The notes under the pieces: generated by a model
Databases searched by the model: none
What the model was told of the DNA's origin: nothing
What the model saw: only the letters and a program-made list of their open reading frames with translations
Shown here: piece after piece, positions 1-8,154 of the stretch
Numbering within the stretch: the stretch's first letter is position 1
Layout of the letters: every line of letters begins with the position of its first letter
Program-made: the position numbers and the translations under genes
Source of the DNA: Streptomyces sp. CB02959
GTDB taxonomy: Bacteria; Actinomycetota; Actinomycetes; Streptomycetales; Streptomycetaceae
Assembly (NCBI RefSeq): GCF_002803155.1
Contig: NZ_NNBP01000001.1
Location: 62,001 to 126,000, forward strand
Length of the DNA: 64,000 nt
Direction of reading: 5' to 3'

Positions 1-165
1 AGAAGGCGGTGGGGGCTGCAGCAGTGTTCGGCACAGTGGATCCCGGCCCTTCAGTGATGGTGGGTGGTGCACGCGCAGCTCTGGGAGCGGCTTGGCGTAG
101 GACTCTGAAGCCCACCGTAGGGGTGCGACGGCCTCCTGGCGCTTGTCCGAAGCGGCGTAATCCAC
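1..165 (-). CDS. possible N-terminal fragment of a hypothetical protein, cut by window edge
   Basis: A GTG at 163-165 on the minus strand has a GGAGAGG ribosome-binding site seven bases upstream and opens a frame that runs to the window edge without a stop. The first 35 or so codons have normal composition and G/C-ending third positions (VDYAASDKRQEAVAPLRW and onward), but the visible end becomes proline-rich. I recognise no family. It lies downstream of the PucR-type gene in the same orientation. It could equally be non-coding sequence that happens to stay open. Confidence 0.3.
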   Translation of the reverse strand, partial: MDYAASDKRQEAVAPLRWASESYAKPLPELRVHHPPSLKGRDPLCRTLLQPPPPS

Positions 166-320
166 CAGGTCGCCTCTCCGCGGTGGAGTCCACGGGGCCG
201 CCGCCGACGGCGCGGCGCCCGCGCCACGGACCCGGATCCGCACCCCGGCACCCCGGGCGCGGCACGGCCGGGCCGGACGTCTCCGCCCGGGACCCGCCCG
301 CCCCGGGTGCTCCGCGCGCC

Positions 321-2009
321 CTACTCCCCCACCTGCGCCGCCGTCGCCTTCAGCGCCAGCCACAGCTCCATCCGGACGTCCGGATCGTCCAGCGAGCGGC
401 CCAGGATCTCCTCCACCCGCCGCATCCGGTAGCGCAGCGTGTGGCGGTGGACGCCCAGGTCGGCGGCGGCCGCGTCCCACTGGCCGTGCCGGGCCAGCCA
501 GGCGCGCAGCGACGCCACCAGGTCGCCGCGCCCGGTCGCGTCGTGCTCGCGCAGCGCCCGCAGCAGCCCGTCGGCGAACGCCCGCACCGCGTCGTCCGCG
601 AGCAGCGGCAGGACCGAGCCGGCCGCCACGTCCTCGTGCTCCACCAGGGCGCGGCCGCGGCGGCGGGCGACGGAGAGCGCCTGCTCGGCCTGGCGGTAGG
701 CGTTGGCGGCGCCCATCGGGCCGGTGGGCGCGGAGAGGCCGGCGGCCAGCCCCTCGCTCTCCCGGCCGGCGCCGGTCCGGCCGTTCCGGCCGCGCGGACG
801 GGCCTGGGAGCCGAGGCGGGCCTCGGTCGCGGCGGCGAACGCGGTGCCGGCGTCCGCGGCCGCCCCGCCGTCCGCGACCAGCACGATCAGCCGGCCGCCG
901 TCCGGTACGGCGAGCACCGCCTCGCCGGTGCGGGCGGCGGCGGACTCCATGGCGTCGGCGAGCGCGTCCAGCACGGCCGCGGTGCCGGCGCCCGTCGACG
1001 ACGCGGCTCCGCCCTGTTCGAAAGACGCCGAGTGCTTGGCGGCGGACGACTGGTCGTCGGCGGGCACCGGCTCGGCCACCACCATCCGGAACGGGGCGTC
1101 CAGCAGCCCTCCGTAGAGCCGCCCCGCCACCGCCCGGGCGTGGTCCGGCTCGCCGGCCAGCAGCATCTTCAGGACCGCGGCGCCCAGTCGCTGCTCGGCG
1201 TCCTGGAGCGCCCGGGACCGCTCGGTGGTCAGGGTCAGCAGCGCCACCGCGGAGTGCACCGCGTACCGCTCCGCGGTGCCGAGCGGCGCGGCGGTCCCCA
1301 CGGCGAGCACCCCGCGGGCCCGCCGGCCGGTGCCCAGCGACTGGAGCTCCACCCGGTCGTCGCCGTCGGTGTCGCTGACGACGGAACTGGCCGGCGCCGG
1401 CCGCTCCCGCAGCCGCGCCACGTCCTCGGCGAGCCGGGCCGCCCGCCGCGCCGCCCAGTCGGGGGCGGCCGCCACCACCGCGCCCGAGGCGTCGTAGAGC
1501 GCCGCCCAGCCGTCCAGGTGCGCCGCGAGCCGGGCCAGCAGCTCCGCCGGGCCCTCGGCGCCGAGCGCCGCCCGGGTCAGTTCGCGCTGCGCCTCGAAGC
1601 CGGCGGTCACCGCGCGGTACTGGTCGGCCGCCACGGCAGCCGACACCGCCTTGCTGATCGCGATGAACGGCGTCCGGCGCGGCACCGCCAGCAGCGGCAG
1701 GTGCTGCCGCCGGGCCGCGTCGACCAGCGCCTCGGGCACCCCTTCGTAGTTCACCCCGACCGCGAAACCCAGCCCGACCACACCGGCCTCGGCGACCCGC
1801 CGCACGTACCGGTCCGCGGTCTCGGGGTCCTCGGCGTCCAGCTTGAGCGCGGTGATCAGCAGCAGCTCGCCGCCCTCCATGTAGGGCACCGGGTCGATCA
1901 GCTCACTGGCGTGCGCCCACCGCACCGGGACGTCCAGCCGGTCCTCGCCCGCGAGCACGGTCAGCTTGAGCGCGGTGTGGTTGACCAGGGAGGCGAGGGT
2001 GTGCGGCAT
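321..2009 (-). CDS. PucR family transcriptional regulator
   Basis: Predicted transcription factor of 562 residues with PucR architecture. The N-terminal ligand/PucR domain is at about residues 1-120 (MPHTLASLVNHTALKL, then GGELLLITALKLD), a GGDEF-like middle region follows, and the C-terminal PucR helix-turn-helix is at about 505-562 (VHRHTLRYRMRRVEEILG). The open frame extends upstream to 2123, but family proteins start at the MPHTLASL methionine, so I place the start at 2009. Such regulators control purine, amino-acid or amine catabolism. Its closeness to gabT and the polyamine genes suggests a nitrogen-catabolic target, which is inference. A low-complexity insert around residues 330-345 and 415-440 separates the domains. 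Confidence 0.85.
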   Translation of the reverse strand: MPHTLASLVNHTALKLTVLAGEDRLDVPVRWAHASELIDPVPYMEGGELLLITALKLDAEDPETADRYVRRVAEAGVVGLGFAVGVNYEGVPEALVDAARRQHLPLLAVPRRTPFIAISKAVSAAVAADQYRAVTAGFEAQRELTRAALGAEGPAELLARLAAHLDGWAALYDASGAVVAAAPDWAARRAARLAEDVARLRERPAPASSVVSDTDGDDRVELQSLGTGRRARGVLAVGTAAPLGTAERYAVHSAVALLTLTTERSRALQDAEQRLGAAVLKMLLAGEPDHARAVAGRLYGGLLDAPFRMVVAEPVPADDQSSAAKHSASFEQGGAASSTGAGTAAVLDALADAMESAAARTGEAVLAVPDGGRLIVLVADGGAAADAGTAFAAATEARLGSQARPRGRNGRTGAGRESEGLAAGLSAPTGPMGAANAYRQAEQALSVARRRGRALVEHEDVAAGSVLPLLADDAVRAFADGLLRALREHDATGRGDLVASLRAWLARHGQWDAAAADLGVHRHTLRYRMRRVEEILGRSLDDPDVRMELWLALKATAAQVGE

Positions 2010-2417
2010 GAGACCTTCGATGGCTCCGGCGGACGGCACGACCACGACCGACGGCCGAGTCCCCTGTCGGCCCCCTGCCGACTCCCGCCGATCGCCTGCG
2101 CCGCCCGTATGAACGGCTGGCATGTGCGCCGCCCTGTATGAACGGCTGGTGTCGATTCTGCCTCAGCGGAGGGTTTCGCGAACACTCCCGGGCACGGGCA
2201 TTCGGACCGGAAGCCGGATCCGGGCCGCTTCACCACCGCTCCACCGCCGCGCCGAGGCCGCGGCATGGTCTGCCGGAAGACGCCCCGGACACCCCGCCCT
2301 CGCGCCTCCGCGCGCCCGCACCCCCGCACTCCCGCACTCCCGCACTCCCGCACTCCCGCACTCCCGCCTGGAACGATCACGGTCGCGGTGGGGGTGCGGG
2401 AGGTCGGGGGTGGGGTG
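2010..2417. other. 408-bp gene-free interval between PucR gene and membrane ATPase
   Basis: No convincing coding frame is present: all open frames are arginine/proline-rich shadows. It must carry the promoter of the PucR-type gene (leftward) and the 3' end signals of the ATPase gene. Its notable content is the 8-bp tandem repeat at 2323-2370. Confidence 0.6.
2323..2370. repeat. 8-bp tandem repeat (cccgcact), five perfect copies plus a degenerate sixth
   Basis: Perfect head-to-tail copies of cccgcact occupy 2323-2362, followed by the variant cccgcctg. The array lies about 50 bp beyond the stop codon of the membrane ATPase gene. This is a simple-sequence array prone to slippage. No CRISPR-like spacers are present. 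Confidence 0.9.
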
Positions 2418-4907
2418 TCAGGGGCGGAGGTCGATGAGGACGGGTGGGGCCGATTCCCCGGTCACGGAGGTCACGGACAGTACCGCGTGGCCCGGTGGCA
2501 CCGAATTGGCGAGGTCCGACGCCGACCAGCGTTCCCGCTCCACCGTGCGCACGGTCACCGCCTTGGCCGTCACGTTCTTCCCGGTGACCAGTCGCCGGAT
2601 GGAGTGCATGACCTTGGTGAACGGTTCGTCCGAGACGATCTGACGGTCCGTGACGTCCCTGGTCTCCACCCACGCCTTGCCCCAGACCTCGGCGAACCGC
2701 GCCCCGTCCCAGGTGGTCACACCGGCGAAGGCCATCCGGCAGCCGACCGCGCCCAGCAACGCACCGCGCAGCGACTCCGGGACATCGTCCAGCGCCCGCA
2801 CCGTCAGGGCTACGCCCGCGTTCGCCGTCCGCAGTCGCTGGAGCCCCCGCAGCGCCTCCTGCGTGATGACGTGTGATGCATCGTCGACTACCAGGCAGGC
2901 AAAAAGGGACCGGTCCGCTCGCGTCACCGCGCACTCGGTGAACTGCGCGAGGACCAGGCGCGCCAGAATCCGCGAGGCATCGGCATGTCCGCGCTCGGGG
3001 AGGTCGATCCGGATCCGCATCGGGCGGTCCAGGGAACGCAGCGACACCTGACGCGAGCCGTCCGAGGGGTCGAACAGCCCCGCGAAGGCCGGCCTGTCCA
3101 GCAGGGCGATCCGGTCGGCGAGCAGCACTCCGGGGTCGCCCGGGCGCTCCGACTGCCGTGCCCGCACGTCCAGTTCGCGCAGCGAGTGGTTCTCCCCGTT
3201 CGCTTCGAGGGCCGCCCGCAGTCCCGTCAGTGCCTGCGGTGAGCCGTCCAGCAGTTCCCGAAGCTCCGGAATCCGGGGGAACCTTCCGTGCGCAGCGCGG
3301 AACGGCCCGAGCAGTTGGCCGAGCACGGCCGCCGCCCGGTGGCCGTCACCGGCCACCGTGGCCACCAGGTCTCCCACCAACGCCTCGGCCAGCATCGCGG
3401 CAGCCTCGTCGGGATCGGTGGTTCCGCCGTACAGGTCCAGGCTGCAGGCGGCGTCCCGGTGGCCGACCCTCACCACGGCGTCGAAGGCATCGTCGGCCAC
3501 GGACGCCGCGCTGGCAGGCCCGACGGAGACGACGGTGGCACGTCCGGAGAGCGCCTGCAGGCACATCGCCTCCACCAGCGGGCGCACCAGCCGGGTGGTC
3601 TTCCCCGACCCGGCCGGGCCGACCGCGAGCAGCGACGTGCCGAGCACGTCGGGTTCGAGTGCGACCCCCGCACCCCGTCGGTTGTAGGGGTTGCGTACAT
3701 CCTCGGATGCCGTGCCGATGCGCACCTGTGCGGTGACGAGGTCGTGCCGCGCGGTGCGGGGGTGCAGATCGCGCGCACCGGACGGGTGCGGGAACGCAGC
3801 CGACCCGTACTTGTGCACACCGTCGATGAAGGCGGGGAGGCGGCTCGGCTGCGTCTGGACGGTTTGCCAGGCACGGCCGATCCGGGCGTGATCGACGTCG
3901 TTCATGAGTCCGGAACGCGCTTCCTGCGCCAGCCGGTCGGCCGCCGTCGCCGCACCGGCAGCACGCAGATCCGTCCACTCGGCCTGATCGACCTCCAGAG
4001 GGCGGACGCCGGATGCGGCGGCCTTCCGGGTGCCCTGCTGCGGGCCGCGCTTCCCCGACGCGAGGTAGCGGCGGCGCAACTCGCCCAGGCAGGCGAACCT
4101 GCTGAAGAGGAGCAACAGCGCGCCGAGGTCGAGGAGTTCGAAGCTCGTGGCGTAGTAGAAGAACGACGCCTGCTGCCCCGACACCGGCGTCAGGTTCTCC
4201 AGTTGGAGCATCAGGAGGGAGGAGTCGGTGGTCTTGTCGGTGCACCACTGCCAGAGAAGCCAGACGATCACCAGCGTGGCGCCCGTGCGGGCCATCAGCT
4301 GCCCGCTGGGCAGCGAACTCGGATCCTTGGGGGCCAGCCACTCGGGGAGCCTGGCCCACAGCCGGTCCACCACGGGGGTGACCAGCCGCCGGAGGAGTTC
4401 CGGCCACCGTCCGATCCGGCCGAAGACGATGGCGATCGCTCCGAGGACGATCGCCATGTACACGAAGGAAGAGACGACGTTGGCGTTCCCCGTCTTCCAG
4501 GAGTCGGGCAGCATCACCTCTCGCGGCCACTTCCAGTAGGGGCCGAGGTAGTCGTTCATCAGGAGCGACCAGATCAGCCAGGCGCACAGGGCCGAGACGA
4601 CCGCCCCGGCGATCAGCTGCGGCACCGCGATCTCGTGCGGCTCGCCCTTCGGTTTGGGCCGGTGCCCGAAGGCCCAGACGCCCGGTCCGGCCGGCACGCG
4701 CGGTGTGCCCAGCCACGCCATGAGGGGGGATTGCGGCCCCTCGCCGGTCCGCGAGCCACCCCGGGGCCCGGCCGTACCGCCGCTTGCGGGCGGGGCGGCG
4801 TACGCCGGGGGCGCAGCCGGGCGTGGCGGCGGCTCCGCGGGGTGCGCCGGCCTGGGGACCTGGTCGGAGCGGATGTTGCGTGCGTCCTGCGTGCCCTCGG
4901 TGTCCAT
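2418..4907 (-). CDS. membrane-anchored P-loop ATPase of unknown function
   Basis: Protein of 829 residues. An N-terminal Pro/Ala-rich cytosolic stretch (about 1-85) is followed by about four hydrophobic segments (about 95-118, 145-167, 205-226, 250-275). A soluble ATPase region then contains a clear Walker A, GPAGSGKTT, near residue 430 and a Walker B-like strand, FACLVVDDASHV. Membrane segments followed by a P-loop domain resemble VirD4/TraD/FtsK-like DNA or substrate pumps, but I see no diagnostic relaxase or pilus neighbours. Streptomyces annotations usually call relatives 'ATP/GTP-binding protein'. The start is the ATG at 4905-4907. It is divergent from gabT and upstream of the PucR gene. 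Function unknown; a transport or coupling ATPase is inference. Confidence 0.75.
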   Translation of the reverse strand: MDTEGTQDARNIRSDQVPRPAHPAEPPPRPAAPPAYAAPPASGGTAGPRGGSRTGEGPQSPLMAWLGTPRVPAGPGVWAFGHRPKPKGEPHEIAVPQLIAGAVVSALCAWLIWSLLMNDYLGPYWKWPREVMLPDSWKTGNANVVSSFVYMAIVLGAIAIVFGRIGRWPELLRRLVTPVVDRLWARLPEWLAPKDPSSLPSGQLMARTGATLVIVWLLWQWCTDKTTDSSLLMLQLENLTPVSGQQASFFYYATSFELLDLGALLLLFSRFACLGELRRRYLASGKRGPQQGTRKAAASGVRPLEVDQAEWTDLRAAGAATAADRLAQEARSGLMNDVDHARIGRAWQTVQTQPSRLPAFIDGVHKYGSAAFPHPSGARDLHPRTARHDLVTAQVRIGTASEDVRNPYNRRGAGVALEPDVLGTSLLAVGPAGSGKTTRLVRPLVEAMCLQALSGRATVVSVGPASAASVADDAFDAVVRVGHRDAACSLDLYGGTTDPDEAAAMLAEALVGDLVATVAGDGHRAAAVLGQLLGPFRAAHGRFPRIPELRELLDGSPQALTGLRAALEANGENHSLRELDVRARQSERPGDPGVLLADRIALLDRPAFAGLFDPSDGSRQVSLRSLDRPMRIRIDLPERGHADASRILARLVLAQFTECAVTRADRSLFACLVVDDASHVITQEALRGLQRLRTANAGVALTVRALDDVPESLRGALLGAVGCRMAFAGVTTWDGARFAEVWGKAWVETRDVTDRQIVSDEPFTKVMHSIRRLVTGKNVTAKAVTVRTVERERWSASDLANSVPPGHAVLSVTSVTGESAPPVLIDLRP

Positions 4908-5132
4908 CCGGTGCCCCTTGTCCCCCTTGAGACGTGGCCTGCCGCGTCGGTTCGCCGGCCTGTCGTTGTCATGCCCGCGCTGGCGCGCCCTCGCCGGGCG
5001 TGCCGCCGCTCAATTTACTGGCCCCGCCCCGTGGCTATGTCCGGTGCGGACAACGCAACACGCGCACTTCTCCCGAACGGAACATGCCAGACCCGGCCCA
5101 ACGCCCCTAACCTGCGAGAACAAGACCTCTGC

Positions 5133-5148
5133 ACGTACCTCTGTACGT
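5133..5148. promoter_or_regulatory. inverted repeat upstream of gabT (acgtac-4-gtacgt)
   Basis: A perfect 6-bp inverted repeat with a 4-base loop lies 27 bp before the gabT start, between the likely promoter and the AGGAGA ribosome-binding site at 5164-5169. It could be a repressor operator or part of the 5' leader. No experimental basis; position only. Confidence 0.4.
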
Positions 5149-5174
5149 CCGTGTTCCACCCCCAGGAGACTGCC

Positions 5175-6524
5175 ATGACCGAACTGTCCGGAGGCCCCGC
5201 CCTCCCCCAGGAGCGTCGCGTCGTCACCGCGATCCCCGGCCCCAAGTCCCAGGAGCTGTGGGCCCGCAAGCAGGAGACCGTGGCCGCCGGCGTCGGCGCG
5301 GTGCTGCCCGTCTTCGTCAAGCGCGCGGGCGGCGGTGTCCTGGAGGACGTGGACGGCAACTCTCTGATCGACTTCGGCTCCGGTATCGCGGTGACCTCGG
5401 TCGGCAACAGCGCGGAGGCCGTGGTCCGCCGGGCCACCGCGCAGCTCGCGGACTTCACCCACACCTGTGCCATGGTCACGCCGTACGAGACGTACGTCGA
5501 GGTCTGTGAGCAGCTGGCCGACCTGACGCCGGGCGACCACGCGAAGAAGTCGGCGCTGTTCAACTCGGGTGCCGAGGCGGTGGAGAACGCCGTCAAGATC
5601 GCGCGTGCGTACACCAAGCGCCAGGCGGTCGTCGTGTTCGACCACGGCTACCACGGCCGGACGAACCTGACGATGGCGCTGACCGCGAAGAACATGCCGT
5701 ACAAGCACGGCTTCGGCCCGTTCGCGCCCGAGGTCTACCGCGTACCGCTGGCCTACCCCTACCGCTGGCTGACCGGCCCGGAGAACTGCGCGCAGGAGGC
5801 CGTCGACCAGGTCATCACGCAGATCACCAAGCAGATCGGCGCGGAGAACGTCGCGGCGATCATCATCGAGCCGGTGCTCGGCGAGGGCGGCTTCATCGAG
5901 CCGGCCAAGGGCTTCCTCCCGGCCATCGCGAACTTCGCGAAGGAAAACGGCATCGTCTTCGTCGCGGACGAGATCCAGTCCGGCTTCTGCCGTACCGGTC
6001 AGTGGTTCGCGTGTGAGGACGAGGGCGTCGTCCCGGACCTCATCACGACCGCCAAGGGCATCGCGGGCGGCCTGCCGCTGGCCGCCGTCACCGGCCGCGC
6101 CGAGATCATGGACGCCGCGCACGCGGGCGGCCTGGGCGGCACCTACGGCGGCAACCCGGTGGCCTGCGCCGCCGCGCTCGGCTCCATCGAGACCATGCGC
6201 GAGCTGGACCTGAACGCCAAGGCCAAGCGCATCGAGGAGGTCATGAAGGGCCGCCTCACCGCGATGCAGGAGAAGTTCGACATCATCGGCGAGGTCCGCG
6301 GCCGCGGCGCGATGATCGCGATCGAGCTGGTCAAGTCCGGTTCCAAGGACCCGAACCCGGAGGTCACCGGCGCGCTCGCCAAGGCGTGCCACCAGGAGGG
6401 CCTGCTGGTGCTGACGACCGGCACCTTCGGCAACGTGCTGCGCTTCCTGCCGCCGCTGGTCATCGGCGAGGACCTGCTGAACGAGGGTCTGGACATCCTC
6501 GAGGCGGCGTTCGGCGCGCTCTGA
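5175..6524 (+). CDS. gabT: 4-aminobutyrate aminotransferase
   Basis: Class III PLP-dependent aminotransferase of 449 residues that converts GABA and 2-oxoglutarate to succinate semialdehyde and glutamate in the cytoplasm. Diagnostic features are the NSGAEAVENAVKIAR cofactor region, VADEIQSG with the PLP-binding Asp near residue 265, and the Schiff-base lysine at about residue 294 in TTAKGIAGG. The ATG at 5175 has AGGAGA five bases upstream. This is the terminal step of the putrescine/GABA route whose other enzymes lie between 9.5 and 24.6 kb. It is monocistronic, with a strong hairpin terminator immediately downstream. Orthologous in position to S. coelicolor SCO5676 (from memory). Confidence 0.95.
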   Translation: MTELSGGPALPQERRVVTAIPGPKSQELWARKQETVAAGVGAVLPVFVKRAGGGVLEDVDGNSLIDFGSGIAVTSVGNSAEAVVRRATAQLADFTHTCAMVTPYETYVEVCEQLADLTPGDHAKKSALFNSGAEAVENAVKIARAYTKRQAVVVFDHGYHGRTNLTMALTAKNMPYKHGFGPFAPEVYRVPLAYPYRWLTGPENCAQEAVDQVITQITKQIGAENVAAIIIEPVLGEGGFIEPAKGFLPAIANFAKENGIVFVADEIQSGFCRTGQWFACEDEGVVPDLITTAKGIAGGLPLAAVTGRAEIMDAAHAGGLGGTYGGNPVACAAALGSIETMRELDLNAKAKRIEEVMKGRLTAMQEKFDIIGEVRGRGAMIAIELVKSGSKDPNPEVTGALAKACHQEGLLVLTTGTFGNVLRFLPPLVIGEDLLNEGLDILEAAFGAL

Positions 6525-6563
6525 GCGGTCGCGTCGCACGGACGCGGGTGAGCGGAACCTTCC

Positions 6564-6609
6564 GGGCGCGGCCCGGGGCACGGTGCGGACCGTGTCCCGG
6601 GCCGCGCCC
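6564..6609 (+). terminator. rho-independent-type hairpin after gabT
   Basis: A 21-bp stem (6564-6584 with 6589-6609, one G-U pair) closes a 4-base loop (gcgg), 40 bp after the gabT stop. It is followed by cgtttcg rather than a long T run, typical of Streptomyces terminators. It separates gabT from the RNA gene downstream. Confidence 0.8.
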
Positions 6610-6891
6610 CGTTTCGCCGTCGCCGCCACGGTGGAGGGGCGGGGGCGCCGACCGGGGCGGTGAAGGGGGCGCGTGAAGAAGATGTGCGGGGGCAATGGCG
6701 GGCGCGTGATGCGGCTTACGGGGCGCGCTTCCGGTGCCGTACGGTTTCTGCAGATGAGAGAAACACCTCGCCCACAGGGGACTGCGGGCGATGCCCGGTC
6801 GGCGCTCCCCCAGCTTCGACCTGGCCGTGCCCTCGCGCACACCACCGGGACCCCTGGCACGAGGGTCTCCGGGAATCCTCACCGATCGGAT

Positions 6892-6987
6892 GTCCGCCCG
6901 CCCCAGACCCCCCGGGGCGCGCGGGACACCGGTCCTCGCGGCCGCTCCGGAACCACCCCCCCTGTTCCGGAGCGGCCGCATTTTTTT
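6892..6987 (+). ncRNA. 6C RNA candidate (two hairpins with C6 and C7 loops, second one a terminator)
   Basis: Two consecutive hairpins carry oligo-C in their terminal loops. Hairpin 1 spans 6892-6927, with a GC stem interrupted by one mismatch/bulge and loop agacccccc (six C). Hairpin 2 is a perfect 16-bp stem (6938-6953 with 6964-6979) around a loop with seven C, followed by a T7 run at 6981-6987, so it is an intrinsic terminator on the plus strand. Paired C-rich loops ending in a terminator define the 6C RNA family known from Actinobacteria. The 5' end is uncertain; a weak TACGGT -10-like box at 6740-6745 would give a transcript of roughly 235 nt. The interval 6610-6891 shows no convincing protein gene. 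Function is unknown to me. Confidence 0.75.
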
Positions 6988-7124
6988 GTTTTGCGGCGTT
7001 TGCCGCATTCGCTGCGCCGGTTTTCTTTGCGGGGTTCGGGGGGTCGGGAATGTCGGGGGCGTTGGGGCTGTCGGCGGCGCTGGGGGTATCAGGGATATCG
7101 GGGGTATCGGGGGTGTTTCATCTG

Positions 7125-7994
7125 ATGGGGTGGTGGCGCGGCGGCCTGTCGTCTGGTGACGGGGCTGCCAGTGGGGCCGACGGTGACGGTGGTGCTGGTG
7201 GTGCCGGTGGCTCCTCCGGCCCCACTGGCGGCTCTGGCGGCTCTGGCGGCTCTCGTTCCGATGGTGTGCGGTCGGCTCGGCGGTACGGGCTCGTGGCGCT
7301 GTGCAGTGCGGTGCTCTTCGGGCTGGTCACCTGGCAGGTGGCGGCCCGCGGCGCGGTGCGCGGGCTCGACGAGCGACTGGGCCGCGGGGCGGCGGCGAGC
7401 GCCGTTCCCGGGCCGCTCGCCCAGTTCTTCGCCGATCTCGGCAATACGGCGGTGGCGCTGCCGGTGTTGATGGCGGCGGCGGGATGGGCGGTGTGGCGGC
7501 TGCGGCGGGGCGGGCCGGGTAGGCCCGTTCGGGCGTGGTTGCCGTCGGTCGCCGCGCTGGGGGCCCTGGCCGCCGTGCCGGCGCTCGTCGTCCCGTTCAA
7601 GGTCTGGCTGGACCGGCCGGGACCGCCCCGGATGGCCGGGTCGCACGAGGGGTTCTATCCGTCGGGGCACGGGGCGACGGCGGCCGTCGCGTACGGGTTG
7701 GTGGCGCTGCTGCTGACCCAGGCGTACGCGGCGCGCAGGGGCGGCCGGACGGCGGCGCGGCGGTCGAGCGGCCGGAAGGCGGCCGTGGCTCCCGGCGCGT
7801 GGGCGGTCGCGGCGGGGACCGGACTGCTCAATGCGGGGGTCGGGCTGGGGCTGGTGCGGCAGGGGTACCACTGGCCGTTGGACGTGCTGGGCGGCTGGTG
7901 CCTGGCGGGGGTGCTGCTGCCGCTGTGGTGCGTGGTGTGCGACCGGTGGGGCGGGTCGGCCGGTGGCCGGGGCCCGGGGGCGGGAACCGGCTGA
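7125..7994 (+). CDS. PAP2-family membrane phosphatase
   Basis: About 289 residues from the ATG at 7125; an in-frame ATG at 7050 is an alternative start. A Gly/Ser-rich N-terminus is followed by several membrane spans and a PAP2 (phosphatidate phosphatase-like) core. The PSGH motif is intact (FYPSGHGATAA) and the third motif is YHWPLDVLGG with the catalytic His and Asp. The first motif reads KVWLDRPGPP, where the usual second Arg of KX6RP is Gly. The family dephosphorylates lipid phosphates or isoprenoid diphosphates at the membrane. The gene lies directly after the 6C RNA terminator and converges on the DUF4232 lipoprotein gene. Substrate unknown. Confidence 0.85.
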   Translation: MGWWRGGLSSGDGAASGADGDGGAGGAGGSSGPTGGSGGSGGSRSDGVRSARRYGLVALCSAVLFGLVTWQVAARGAVRGLDERLGRGAAASAVPGPLAQFFADLGNTAVALPVLMAAAGWAVWRLRRGGPGRPVRAWLPSVAALGALAAVPALVVPFKVWLDRPGPPRMAGSHEGFYPSGHGATAAVAYGLVALLLTQAYAARRGGRTAARRSSGRKAAVAPGAWAVAAGTGLLNAGVGLGLVRQGYHWPLDVLGGWCLAGVLLPLWCVVCDRWGGSAGGRGPGAGTG

Positions 7995-8154
7995 CGCGAC
8001 CGGGGCCGAAGCCGGGGCCGGGGCCAGGTCTGATGCCGAGGCCGGGGCTGATGCCGAGGCCGCGGTCGCAGTCGCGGTCGACTGCCCCGTCGCGCGGCCC
8101 GGCCTCAGGCCCAGGTGGCTGACGCTTCGTCAATTCACTGTCGCACAAGGACAG

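Noticed and set aside
9..2141. 710-residue plus-strand open frame opposite the PucR-type gene
   Set aside because: Arg/Pro/Gly/His-rich shadow; the minus-strand frame has clear PucR domains.
2323..2370. Tandem repeats as a possible CRISPR array
   Set aside because: 8-bp units abut without spacers; the same applies to the 42-bp coding repeats at 38661-38745 and 47140-47270.
5010..6860. 616-residue minus-strand frame opposite gabT
   Set aside because: Asp/Arg/Leu-rich antisense shadow; GabT has its lysine and cofactor motifs.
6791..7159. Small protein gene overlapping the 6C RNA
   Set aside because: The frame reads through a perfect terminator hairpin and T7 run and has proline/arginine-rich composition.
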